Origin: Bdellovibrionales bacterium
GTDB lineage: Bacteria; Bdellovibrionota; Bdellovibrionia; Bdellovibrionales; UBA1609
Direction of reading: 5' to 3'
Length of the DNA: 64,000 nucleotides
Assembly: GCA_016714165.1 (NCBI GenBank)
Contig: JADJNU010000001.1
Location: forward strand, 682,001-746,000
Each line of letters begins with the position of its first letter. Position 1 is the first letter of the stretch. This document shows positions 1 to 7,521 of this stretch, piece after piece. The translations under genes were made by a program, and so were the position numbers. The notes below the pieces were generated by a model, which worked only from the letters and a program-made list of their open reading frames with translations, searched no databases and was not told the origin of the DNA.

Positions 1-311
1 GGGAACATCACATCTACATCCAACGGCATTCGAGAACTTGCGACCAATGGAGCCTCCCCTGAGCCCGGATTAATGGCAACAGGCTGCCCCTTAACGTCTA
101 ATTTTATCAATTTTGGATTCTGACTCGATAAGAACAATTTGGCTGAATCGTCCAAATGCCATTGACCCATTTTATCAACGCCAATCATAACGACCTCGAA
201 TTTGTTCTTATCTATCTCATCTATTATGTTACGCGCTGAGAGCAAAGAGATCTCATGTTCTGCTGATTTTCCGCCAAATAGTATCCCGACACGAATTTTT
301 TTGTTTTTCAT
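1..311 (-). CDS. ddl: D-alanine--D-alanine ligase, N-terminal part (cut by window edge)
   Basis: The minus strand reads from an ATG at 311 to the window edge without a stop, giving about 103 residues. The start MKNKKIRVGILFGGKSAEHE, followed by ISLLSARNI, is the ATP-grasp ligase N-terminus typical of DdlA-type enzymes; a GQWHL segment follows, as in E. coli DdlA. The enzyme joins two D-alanines in the cytoplasm for peptidoglycan precursor synthesis. The catalytic ATP-grasp and C-terminal parts lie outside the window, so integrity cannot be judged. Family assignment is firm; the DdlA subtype is an inference from the long N-terminal form. Confidence 0.9.
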   Translation of the reverse strand, partial: MKNKKIRVGILFGGKSAEHEISLLSARNIIDEIDKNKFEVVMIGVDKMGQWHLDDSAKLFLSSQNPKLIKLDVKGQPVAINPGSGEAPLVASSRMPLDVDVMF

Positions 312-668
312 GGACCCATTTTACCATCTCAACTTGAGAGGGGAAACTACTCAAAGCGCACTCTTCAAATCATCTGCTCTGTTTTCATTTGAGATACCTC
401 TGTCTCACTGACCCCGATATCCAAGAAAATGCAAATTTATTAACCAAGTAAATTCAAGTGGTTGCACGTATCAAATTGAATGCTTTTTGGGTAATTCCAG
501 AAGTTCTGGGGACTTGAAGAGATTTCTGTTATGACGCATCGAGCTTCAGAAATCAGGACATCGGTCGATAAGTGAGTATCTGTTGCATGTAATCTCCTGT
601 TACCACCAAGTTCCCGCAAAAGCTGGACGTATTTCATTGGGCCAAAAACCCAAACAGGGGGCATTTTT
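312..668. other. Intergenic region between divergent ddl and vWA lipoprotein gene
   Basis: Divergent promoters for the two flanking genes are expected here. A minus-strand frame of 74 codons (440-664) has no recognisable protein character and no good ribosome binding site, so I do not call it. A purine-rich AGGGGG lies just upstream of the plus-strand gene at 669. Confidence 0.4.
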
Positions 669-1763
669 ATGAAAAGAACAGGCGCATGCTACAGCATTAT
701 CATTATTGCTGGTGTTCTTTTAGGTAGTTTTGGGTGTGAGAAAAACGCACCTTCATTTTCTCTTCTTCCTGATTCAGAGATATTCTTTCAGAATTCGGGG
801 GCCGTCTCTCCAAAGATAGATTTACTATGGGTCGTCGACAACTCAGGGTCCATGCACAGCTCCCAGGTAAATGTAGCTGACAACTTCTCAAGCTTTATCA
901 CTGACTTCTCTTCTCGAGGATTTGATTATCGCATGGCTGTAGTTGCAACCGATGCCTATCGTCAGTTGTTCACTGGCAGTCCAACTGTCTCACTCTTCAA
1001 ATCTGCGGGTGGCACCTCAATTATCACTCCAAGCACTCCTGACATTAACAATGTGTTCATCGACAATATCATGGTTGGCACCGCAGGCTATGGTGATGAG
1101 CGAGCACTTCAGAGTTTCAAAGTTGCTATGGATAATCCTGCAAACAGTGGCCTCTTGCGCCCCGATAGCTTTTTCGCAATCATCATTGTTGGAGATGAAG
1201 ACGACTTCTCGCACGATGGCAGCGACTACATAAAAAATCAATATTCGGCGTACACAGACCCTCTTCACGTTAAATACAACAGCGCCAAAAATCACACTAT
1301 CACAAAATACATGGAGTACCTTGAAACTCTCACCGGATCTTCTGGAGCTACAAAGCGCTTTAGCGTAAACTCAATCGTCATAAAAAACGAGGACGCTTCA
1401 TGCCTCAGCCAACTCACCGGCGGCGGTCAACAATATGGCATTCGCAATCAAGGTCTTGCCGAAGCTTCTGGTGGAGTTGTCGGAAGTCTATGTGGCGATT
1501 TTTCAGTTGAACTAAAGAAAATTTCTGAAAACATTTTAACGCTCTCAACACAATTCTTTCTGAAGCGACTGCCAATTCCTGAAAGCATCGTGGTTTCTAT
1601 CAACGGTGTGAGTATACCAAACCTGAGTGCTAACCCTGGGCCCTTGTCTGGTGGCTGGACCTACAATGCTGAAGCAAATAGCATTCTGTTTTATGGAGAC
1701 TACATTCCTGCGGCAGGAGCTCAGATCTCAATCGACTTCGATCCAGCTAATCTTGAAATCTGA
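669..1763 (+). CDS. Lipoprotein with von Willebrand factor A domain
   Basis: 364 residues. An N-terminal hydrophobic segment ends in FGC at Cys23, a plausible but non-canonical lipobox, so surface or periplasmic anchoring is likely. A vWA domain starts near residue 50: the MIDAS loop DNSGSM is at 57-62 and an acidic VGDEDD follows later. vWA domains bind a divalent metal and usually mediate protein-protein contact. AGGGGG sits about 8 nt before the ATG. The C-terminal third is beta-rich with no family I recognise. It is followed after 36 nt by the PotD-like gene on the same strand, so co-transcription is possible. Ligand and role are unknown. A second vWA lipoprotein lies at 46798. Confidence 0.75.
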   Translation: MKRTGACYSIIIIAGVLLGSFGCEKNAPSFSLLPDSEIFFQNSGAVSPKIDLLWVVDNSGSMHSSQVNVADNFSSFITDFSSRGFDYRMAVVATDAYRQLFTGSPTVSLFKSAGGTSIITPSTPDINNVFIDNIMVGTAGYGDERALQSFKVAMDNPANSGLLRPDSFFAIIIVGDEDDFSHDGSDYIKNQYSAYTDPLHVKYNSAKNHTITKYMEYLETLTGSSGATKRFSVNSIVIKNEDASCLSQLTGGGQQYGIRNQGLAEASGGVVGSLCGDFSVELKKISENILTLSTQFFLKRLPIPESIVVSINGVSIPNLSANPGPLSGGWTYNAEANSILFYGDYIPAAGAQISIDFDPANLEI

Positions 1764-1799
1764 TTGGCCGTGTTGGGAATTAAGATCTAAACTGAGAAG

Positions 1800-3029
1800 A
1801 TGAAATGGTTAGGTAAGCTTGTTTTGCTCGTTGTCCCTTTTTCATTTCTTATGGGAACGTGGTGGGGCTTACGTAAAATCGAAGGCCAGATAAGAAATCA
1901 AGATCGATCCGGAACTCAATTGAAACTTCTCTATCGTAAAGGAACCATCCCTCCTGAAGCCCTTTCTGATTTCACCTTAAAATCTGGCTTACAGATACTT
2001 GGCCATTCAGTGGATTCAGACGAAGCTTTGGTCGCGGAAATCGTCGGGCATCCGGATAAATATGATCTCATTCAAATTTTTTCCTACATGGCAAACAAGC
2101 CAATTGGCCCAAAAGGATTCGCTAAACTTAACCCTCAATTGCTGGCCGATAAATCAAAGGTCTCTGCCGATCTGTCAAATCTTTCAATTGATCCTGAATT
2201 TGAATATTTTCTACCCGTTACCTGGGGGATAAACGGATATCTATGGAATAACAAACTTGCAGGTCCCCCTCCCCAAAATCTTCATGAGGCCTTCGACAAT
2301 CCACTCCTCAAAGGTAAAATATTTGTCTTGCCACACGAAACAGAATTATTTAGCCTCATGCAAAAACTGGATTCCTTTCATCTGACAACATTGATCAGGA
2401 AAGGTCAGATGGTTTAGAGGCGACGGTTCACCAATTCTTAGGGCAATATAGGATTGCATCGCAATCCGTACAACAACTCTGGATGACGGGACAGGCTGTT
2501 CTGATTCAATCGCCCAATGGCCCGGCAGCAGAGATTCTTTCTGTCGCAAATGCAGACAAAACAGACAAAACAGACAAAACAGACAAAACCGTATTTTGGA
2601 TTCCAGAAGATAAGTCAAATCTGTGGGTATCTTACATTGGAATCTCAGAAAGCACGCAAAAATACAATGAAGCTCATGAGTTTTTTATCCTATCTACTTC
2701 AAGACAATACCATTCATCTCTTTGTGCGCTTCAATGGACAAGCCACAGCCATAAACCCCTCCCAAAATGGTCAGCTAAAAGAAATGCAGTTACCCAGTTA
2801 CCTCCGAAAAGTGAATTTGACTAGAATTGAAATTCCCTCCGAAACTCCATCACTCGACTCGTCCTGGCAACGAACACTTCATAGAGTCGCTCCCGAATAC
2901 TTCGCAAAATACCGCAGGCGAGAAGACATCAATGAGCCCAATAAGACGATACAGGAAAGTCACGCAGAGAATGATTTAGAACAGGATGCTGTTCTAGAGA
3001 TCAAAGCCACTACCGAGGGCTCACCGTGA
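1800..3029 (+). pseudogene. PotD-like periplasmic solute-binding protein, two frameshifts
   Basis: Three frame segments read as one extracellular polyamine-binding-type protein. The first (1800 to about 2390) starts with a membrane/signal segment and contains IPPEALSDF and LPVTWGINGYLWNNK, resembling PotD-family binding proteins. The frame then shifts by one near 2385-2393 and continues through GQAVLIQSPNGPAAEI and LWVSYIGISE. It shifts back at the six-T run near 2684-2690, reading SYLLQDNTIHLFVRF to a stop at 3027-3029. Removing one T restores the second junction. Without correction translation stops at 2417. The C-terminal extension is charged and unusual. Either a recent pseudogene or two homopolymer sequencing errors. 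No ABC permease genes are adjacent, so an orphan binding protein is inferred. Confidence 0.65.
2554..2589 (+). repeat. Four tandem 9-bp units encoding DKT x4
   Basis: GACAAAACA is repeated three times and followed by GACAAAACC, in frame within the PotD-like gene. It encodes Asp-Lys-Thr four times. Copy-number change would preserve the frame. Confidence 0.9.
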
Positions 3030-3531
3030 TGCTTTTTTTTGCCATGAGTGGATTTTTAAATAGCTCGCCATTGGGATCTATTCCAATGAGCTCTACGTCC
3101 AGTCGGTGTTCTCGCCGAACTCCGGTTGTATCCTGAAGTCCCGCTCTTGGTAATCTAACTCGAGCCGAAAATTGACCATAAACGCAAGTGGTCCCAAGCC
3201 CAAGATTCTGTGAACTCTGCACCAGGGTATTATCGAGAAATAATTCCCACAAAACCAAGTTCTGTTCAAAGCCACCTTCATTGCAATCACCTGCCACATC
3301 AAATTCTATGTCACTCACAGCGACAGGGTAGTTATTTTCTGTGTTAATCTTAAGTTCCATAAACTCAGAAGACTGGTGAGTGCAGCTGTTTGTATCGACA
3401 CAACTGGATTTCAATTCGGCAAAAAGATTGTTTTCAGAGTAGACATCACAACTGGTGAAGAAAGACAGGGAAGCCGCCACCCCAATGCCTAAAGATAATA
3501 TAAATAATTTTCTAATGTCGACCGTAAGCAT
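3010..3531 (-). CDS. Putative exported lipoprotein of unknown function
   Basis: 173 residues. The N-terminus has a basic start, a hydrophobic stretch and FFTSC at residues 24-28, so a lipidated or exported protein is likely. The mature part has further cysteines and a beta-rich composition with alternating polar and hydrophobic residues. I recognise no family. It converges on the PotD-like pseudogene and overlaps its end by 20 nt. Confidence 0.55.
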   Translation of the reverse strand: MLTVDIRKLFILSLGIGVAASLSFFTSCDVYSENNLFAELKSSCVDTNSCTHQSSEFMELKINTENNYPVAVSDIEFDVAGDCNEGGFEQNLVLWELFLDNTLVQSSQNLGLGTTCVYGQFSARVRLPRAGLQDTTGVRREHRLDVELIGIDPNGELFKNPLMAKKSITVSPR

Positions 3532-3785
3532 TTCAATCCCATTTGTGTCTATTTTTGAGACATTTCCACCTTACGCGCCACCTCATCATCGAGAGAGTCC
3601 TGCATCAAAGGTAATGCATCCCCTGTACCACCCCATCTCCAACTCTTTCCATTTGAGTCGTCTATTTTGTTAAATTATTTTGCAGCAACTAAGTTCCAAA
3701 CAATCCTGCACCTTGGTCTCATATTAAAGCACTGAGAAAAGGGGGCCGATAAAGAAGCTATAGATGCCCATTTCAAGGAGTTATC

Positions 3786-4016
3786 ATGGCTAAAAAGGAA
3801 AATAAGGAATCTAACGGACCTTCGGGTGCAGGATCTCCAACTGTTCTGGCTAGATGCTTGGTAGAAAAGTGTGGAAAGAAAATAGAGAGGCTGGATTTCT
3901 GCGAGGAGCACTACCTCTGGTTTAAAGAAGGACTCATCAATAGGCAGGGCGAAAAACCAAGAGATTTTGATAAAAAATATCAAAATTACATTCGAAGAAA
4001 TAAGCCTGCCGCATAA
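3786..4016 (+). CDS. Small zinc-finger-like protein
   Basis: 76 residues. CLVEKCGKKIERLDFCEEHY gives a C24-x4-C29-x9-C39-x2-H42 pattern consistent with one zinc site; the ends are charged and probably disordered. TCAAGGAG lies just before the ATG and a clear terminator follows, so it is probably a monocistronic, well-expressed gene. The function is unknown. Metal binding is inferred from residue spacing only. Confidence 0.7.
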   Translation: MAKKENKESNGPSGAGSPTVLARCLVEKCGKKIERLDFCEEHYLWFKEGLINRQGEKPRDFDKKYQNYIRRNKPAA

Positions 4017-4035
4017 TTGCAGGCAAGACTTGGAA

Positions 4036-4062
4036 AAAGGCCGCCTTGACGCGGCTTTTTTC
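4036..4062 (+). terminator. Rho-independent terminator after the small zinc-finger gene
   Basis: AAAGGCCGC, a short loop and GCGGCTTTT pair with one G-U, followed by a T run. It begins 20 nt after the stop at 4016. Confidence 0.8.
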
Positions 4063-4235
4063 TTAGTTCTGAAATGGAACTCCCGCCACTCCTCTCCTCA
4101 ATATCGAGCAAAAAAAATCAATCCCACGATCAGAGAAAATAGAAATATTTTGAGTCCAAAAAACAAAAAATTCCGCACTTCTTTGATCATCTAAGCCCAT
4201 TTTTCCACGAGTTTTTTGGATTCCCACAGGATTCC

Positions 4236-4264
4236 TTGACAGAACTCGAATTCTTAATACTAAT
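4236..4264 (+). promoter_or_regulatory. Sigma70-type promoter candidate for the SDR gene
   Basis: A perfect TTGACA (4236-4241) is separated by 17 nt from ACTAAT (4259-4264, 4 of 6 matches to TATAAT). It would place transcription start about 80 nt upstream of the GTG at 4351. This is a motif match only. Confidence 0.35.
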
Positions 4265-4350
4265 CTCAATATAAAAATCCGGCGAGGAAACCAGGACCTC
4301 TGGCTATGAGAAAAACCTAAGGAGCCTAAAAACAACGAAGGAGCTCTTTC

Positions 4351-5082
4351 GTGGAAAACTGTGTACTTGTAACTGGCGCAGGCAGCGGCATAGGAACAGA
4401 AATAGCGAAGCTATATTCTTCAAAAGGCTTTGAAGTCTGGCTCTTGGGCCGAAATCCAAAAAAATTGGAGACAGTCTCCCAAAGCCTCAGGGGAAAAACT
4501 CAGATATTTCCGTGTGATCTCAACGACTTGGACCAAATAGAAAGAATCAGCAGGAATATTTTGAGCTCCCAAAAAGGGAAGGTGCTCAAGTGTCTTGTTC
4601 ACAATGCAGGCCTGATTAAAAGAGTGCCGTTTGTTGACTCCACCCGGAGTGAATGGCAGGAAAGCTTCAATGTGCATTTGCTTGGCCCCGTCATCTTGAC
4701 CCAAGCCCTCTTGCCCCTGATGTACCCAGCTGCGCCGGCCTACATTGTGAATGTTTCATCGAATTTGGCCATAAACCCGATAGAAAACACTTCCAGCTAT
4801 TCAGCTCTCAAATCTGCTCTTCTTAACTGGACAAAATCGCTGGCTCTGGAGTTAGCAAGCAAAAATATTCACGTGAATGCGGTGGCACCAGGAATTGTCG
4901 AAACCCCTCTCCATGGCAAGTGGTCCCCTGAAGACAAAAAGTACATGGATAGACTTCAGCCATTGGGACGAGTTGGAACTCCAGAAGAAATCGCCCAAAG
5001 TGTTTATTTCCTTGGATCCGAGGGCGCATCATGGACGACAGGCTCCATCCTCACCGTTGACGGAGGCATCTCCCTCATATAG
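4351..5082 (+). CDS. Short-chain dehydrogenase/reductase, FabG-like
   Basis: 243 residues, the usual classical SDR length. TGAGSGIG (8-15) is the dinucleotide-binding glycine motif, HNAG (84-87) the structural motif, and S137, Y150 and K154 fit the catalytic Ser-Tyr-xxx-Lys set; N107 is the expected active-site Asn. The C-terminus has the usual DGG near the end. The start is GTG, with GAAGGAGC 8-13 nt upstream. It catalyses an NAD(P)H-dependent oxidoreduction in the cytoplasm. The substrate cannot be read from sequence; 3-oxoacyl reductase or glucose-dehydrogenase-type roles are equally open. It appears monocistronic. Confidence 0.85.
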   Translation: MENCVLVTGAGSGIGTEIAKLYSSKGFEVWLLGRNPKKLETVSQSLRGKTQIFPCDLNDLDQIERISRNILSSQKGKVLKCLVHNAGLIKRVPFVDSTRSEWQESFNVHLLGPVILTQALLPLMYPAAPAYIVNVSSNLAINPIENTSSYSALKSALLNWTKSLALELASKNIHVNAVAPGIVETPLHGKWSPEDKKYMDRLQPLGRVGTPEEIAQSVYFLGSEGASWTTGSILTVDGGISLI

Positions 5083-5104
5083 GCAATTCTCCCTCTCACC
5101 ACCT

Positions 5105-5248
5105 TCAGGTACCGGCCACCAACAAGTAGATGAAGACACCCAGTACCGTCAAAACCCCGGCCGCCAATGAAAAGGCCTGGACGAGCTCCAACAGACCATA
5201 GACGCGGACAATTGCAGATTTCCTGTTACGTACCACATTTCGTCTCAT
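5105..5248 (-). CDS. Possible small membrane protein, 47 residues
   Basis: The minus strand from ATG at 5248 to a TGA at 5105-5107 encodes 47 residues. A basic N-terminus (MRRNVVRNRK) is followed by a hydrophobic segment of about 25 residues ending FIYLLVAGT. AAGGTGA lies about 8 nt upstream. The arrangement looks like a single-pass inner-membrane protein with cytoplasmic N-terminus. There is no homology evidence. It lies between the convergent SDR gene and the pseudouridine synthase gene in a stretch that otherwise has no gene. Confidence 0.45.
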   Translation of the reverse strand: MRRNVVRNRKSAIVRVYGLLELVQAFSLAAGVLTVLGVFIYLLVAGT

Positions 5249-5396
5249 TTCAAATCATCACCTTGATAAGAAATTTCGTTGATCATGTTAATTGTAATCA
5301 ATGTATTAAAGTATTTGATGATTTTTTCTAATTCAGCCCGTAGATTCCTGGAATGACCCATAAATCGACCCAAACCAATACTTTGACCCCATCGAA

Positions 5397-6164
5397 ATGG
5401 GACGTGAATTCTCCATTGGATCACCTATGACCGACGAACCCATTCGTCTTTCTAAGCTCATGGCAAATCGCGGGATCTGTTCACGTCGTGAGGCCGATCA
5501 ACTTATTGCGAAAGGCTGGGTCCTTGCTGATGGGAAAATCGTGAGCGAGTTGGGGACAAAAGTATCTCCTCAGGCCGAGATCTCTTTGAAAAAGGAAGCG
5601 ACCCAATCTCTCGGGAGCAAAGTCTCAATTATTTTGAATAAACCTATCGGCTATTTATCTAGTCCCACTGAAAAAAATTACAGGCTGGCGACAGATCTCA
5701 TTCAACCTGACAATCAAGATCGTGAAAACCGCCGCACTCACAAATTTCACCCTTCTCATCGACGAGGACTCGCCTCAGCCGGCCGCTTGGATATTGATTC
5801 TAAAGGCTTGCTTCTTTTAACTCAAGACGGAGTGCTAGCGAAGACCGTTATAGGCGCCCAGAGCTCGATTGATAAGGAGTACCTGGTCCGAGTGCGTGGC
5901 CAAATCAGTTCCGAAAAATTGGCTCTGCTCACCTTTGGCTTGGAACTTGACGGAAGAAAACTAAAACGGGCTCAAATTAAAGAACTCCAGCCAGGCCTTC
6001 TCCAATTTGTTTTGCGAGAAGGTCGAAAACGCCAGATTCGGCGGATGTGTCAGCTTGTCAATCTAGAGGTCGCATCTTTGAAACGGGTGCGAATCGGAAA
6101 AATCCGCTTGGGGAGTTTAAAGGAGGGCCAATGGCGCTATTTGGGTCCAAGCGAAAGACCTTGA
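5397..6164 (+). CDS. rRNA pseudouridine synthase, RsuA/RluB/RluF family
   Basis: 255 residues from the first ATG. An internal ATG at 5427 gives MTDEPIRLSKLMA, a more typical family start; neither has a strong ribosome binding site. An S4 RNA-binding domain covers about residues 15-55 (LSKLMANRGICSRREADQLI). The catalytic domain carries GRLDIDSKGLLLLT with the nucleophile Asp132, and ends with LREGRKRQIRRMC, a family signature. It isomerises uridine to pseudouridine in ribosomal RNA. Which position is modified cannot be decided here. Residues 105-123 form a basic insertion rich in His and Arg. Confidence 0.9.
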   Translation: MGREFSIGSPMTDEPIRLSKLMANRGICSRREADQLIAKGWVLADGKIVSELGTKVSPQAEISLKKEATQSLGSKVSIILNKPIGYLSSPTEKNYRLATDLIQPDNQDRENRRTHKFHPSHRRGLASAGRLDIDSKGLLLLTQDGVLAKTVIGAQSSIDKEYLVRVRGQISSEKLALLTFGLELDGRKLKRAQIKELQPGLLQFVLREGRKRQIRRMCQLVNLEVASLKRVRIGKIRLGSLKEGQWRYLGPSERP

Positions 6165-6284
6165 AGACTTGATTTTTTGGACTCATCTCGCAATGATGAG
6201 AACTTCACGAGGCGTATTTTTGAAAGATTTTGATAAATATAAATATTTATAATTGAAAAAGTCTACAACACTGAGGTGCCTATT

Positions 6285-6989
6285 ATGGGAAAGAGTTGGA
6301 AAAATCCTGCCAAAGCAGCGATCGCAGCTAAAAAAGGAGCTCTATTTACAAAGCTAGCTCGCGAAATTTCGGTTGCAGCTCGGCTCGGAGGGCCAGACCC
6401 GCAATACAATGCCCGATTGTCTCTCGCCGTTGCACAAGCCAAAACTCAAAGTTGCCCAAAAGACACAATTGAACGAGCTATCCGCAAAGGCTCAGGACAG
6501 GATTCGGATGCGGCCCAATTCGAAGAGACTCTCTATGAGGGGTATGGGCCGCACAATGTAGGCATCATGGTTGAGTGTCAGACTGACAATAAGAACCGGA
6601 CTGTTACCGAAATTCGCAATCTCTTTCGTAAGTACGGCGGGCATATGGGAGAAACCGGAAGCGTGGCTTGGATGTTTGATCGAGTGAGTCTGGTGGAGGG
6701 AACCAAGGAAAACATTGGGGATCCAGAAGAAGAGGCCATTGAAGCGGGGGCGAACGAAGTCGATGGAAACCCAGAGGAGGGATATAGCTTCTACGGTTCC
6801 CCCGAAGAATTGGATGCCATTCGAACAGCCCTCCAATCAAGGAATTGGGAGATAACAACATCTGAACTCAGTTACAAAGCAAAGAACTATACAGGTCTAA
6901 ACGAAGCACAGCTCGCCGAGGTTTCGACTCTGCTGGAAGCACTTGAAGACAACGAAGATTCCCATCGGGTCCACGCCACGATAAAATAG
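6285..6989 (+). CDS. yebC: YebC/PmpR family protein
   Basis: 234 residues from ATG 6285, chosen over an in-frame GTG at 6276 because GAGGTG sits 6-10 nt before it. MGKSWKNPAKAAIAAKKGALFTKL is close to the conserved N-terminus of the family (usually WANIKHKK... followed by RGKIFTKL), and DTIERAIRKGSG and ETGSVAWMF are family motifs. Members have been described both as DNA-binding regulators and as ribosome-associated factors that relieve stalling at proline-rich stretches. Length and three-domain layout are normal. The gene is intact and stands alone. Confidence 0.92.
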   Translation: MGKSWKNPAKAAIAAKKGALFTKLAREISVAARLGGPDPQYNARLSLAVAQAKTQSCPKDTIERAIRKGSGQDSDAAQFEETLYEGYGPHNVGIMVECQTDNKNRTVTEIRNLFRKYGGHMGETGSVAWMFDRVSLVEGTKENIGDPEEEAIEAGANEVDGNPEEGYSFYGSPEELDAIRTALQSRNWEITTSELSYKAKNYTGLNEAQLAEVSTLLEALEDNEDSHRVHATIK

Positions 6990-7084
6990 AGACTGGATTT
7001 TGTTTATAGAGGCTGGATTTTCGTTTTTTTTAAGTCCGGCCAAGTAATTGGTGACGAGACCTTCGGTCTCGGTATAGATAAGCA

Positions 7085-7519
7085 ATGGTCGATTTGATAA
7101 CGCGCCAAGATGAATTGAAAGCGGAATTCAGCCAAATTCAGACTTGGGAAGAAAAATATCGCCGCCTCATTGAAATAGGAAAAACTCTCCCAGAGTTTCC
7201 TGAAGACAAGAGACTGGACGACTATAAAGTGAAAGGCTGCCAGAGCCAAGTGTGGCTCTATGCCTACACGGATGAAAATGAAAGAATACAGTTTCTAGCA
7301 GACAGCGACGCCCTGATTGTCAGAGGTCTCGTTGCCCTGCTCTTAAGGGTGTATTCTAATTCTTTACCTGACGAAATTCTTTCCACTCCCCCGCAGTTTA
7401 TTAAAGATCTGGGCTTTAGCGCCAATCTTTCGCCGAGTCGGGCCAATGGCCTCTTCTCCATGGTCAAACAGATTTTTTATTATGCTACGGCCTTCAAAAG
7501 CCTACAGACCATAAAATAA
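7085..7519 (+). CDS. sufE: SufE family sulfur acceptor protein
   Basis: 144 residues, normal for SufE. VKGCQSQVW places the persulfide-accepting cysteine at C52. SufE takes sulfur from the cysteine desulfurase SufS and stimulates it during Fe-S cluster assembly in the cytoplasm. No other suf genes are in the window. The stop is 2 nt before the start of the exported methyltransferase-like gene, so the two are probably co-transcribed, an odd pairing with no obvious functional link. Confidence 0.92.
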   Translation: MVDLITRQDELKAEFSQIQTWEEKYRRLIEIGKTLPEFPEDKRLDDYKVKGCQSQVWLYAYTDENERIQFLADSDALIVRGLVALLLRVYSNSLPDEILSTPPQFIKDLGFSANLSPSRANGLFSMVKQIFYYATAFKSLQTIK

Positions 7520-7521
7520 GA

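Noticed and set aside
440..664. 74-codon minus-strand frame upstream of the vWA lipoprotein
   Set aside because: No ribosome binding site, no recognisable protein pattern, and it occupies the expected divergent promoter region.
2554..2589. Possible CRISPR-like array
   Set aside because: The 9-bp units are contiguous with no spacers and encode DKT in frame. No CRISPR array or cas gene is visible anywhere in the window.
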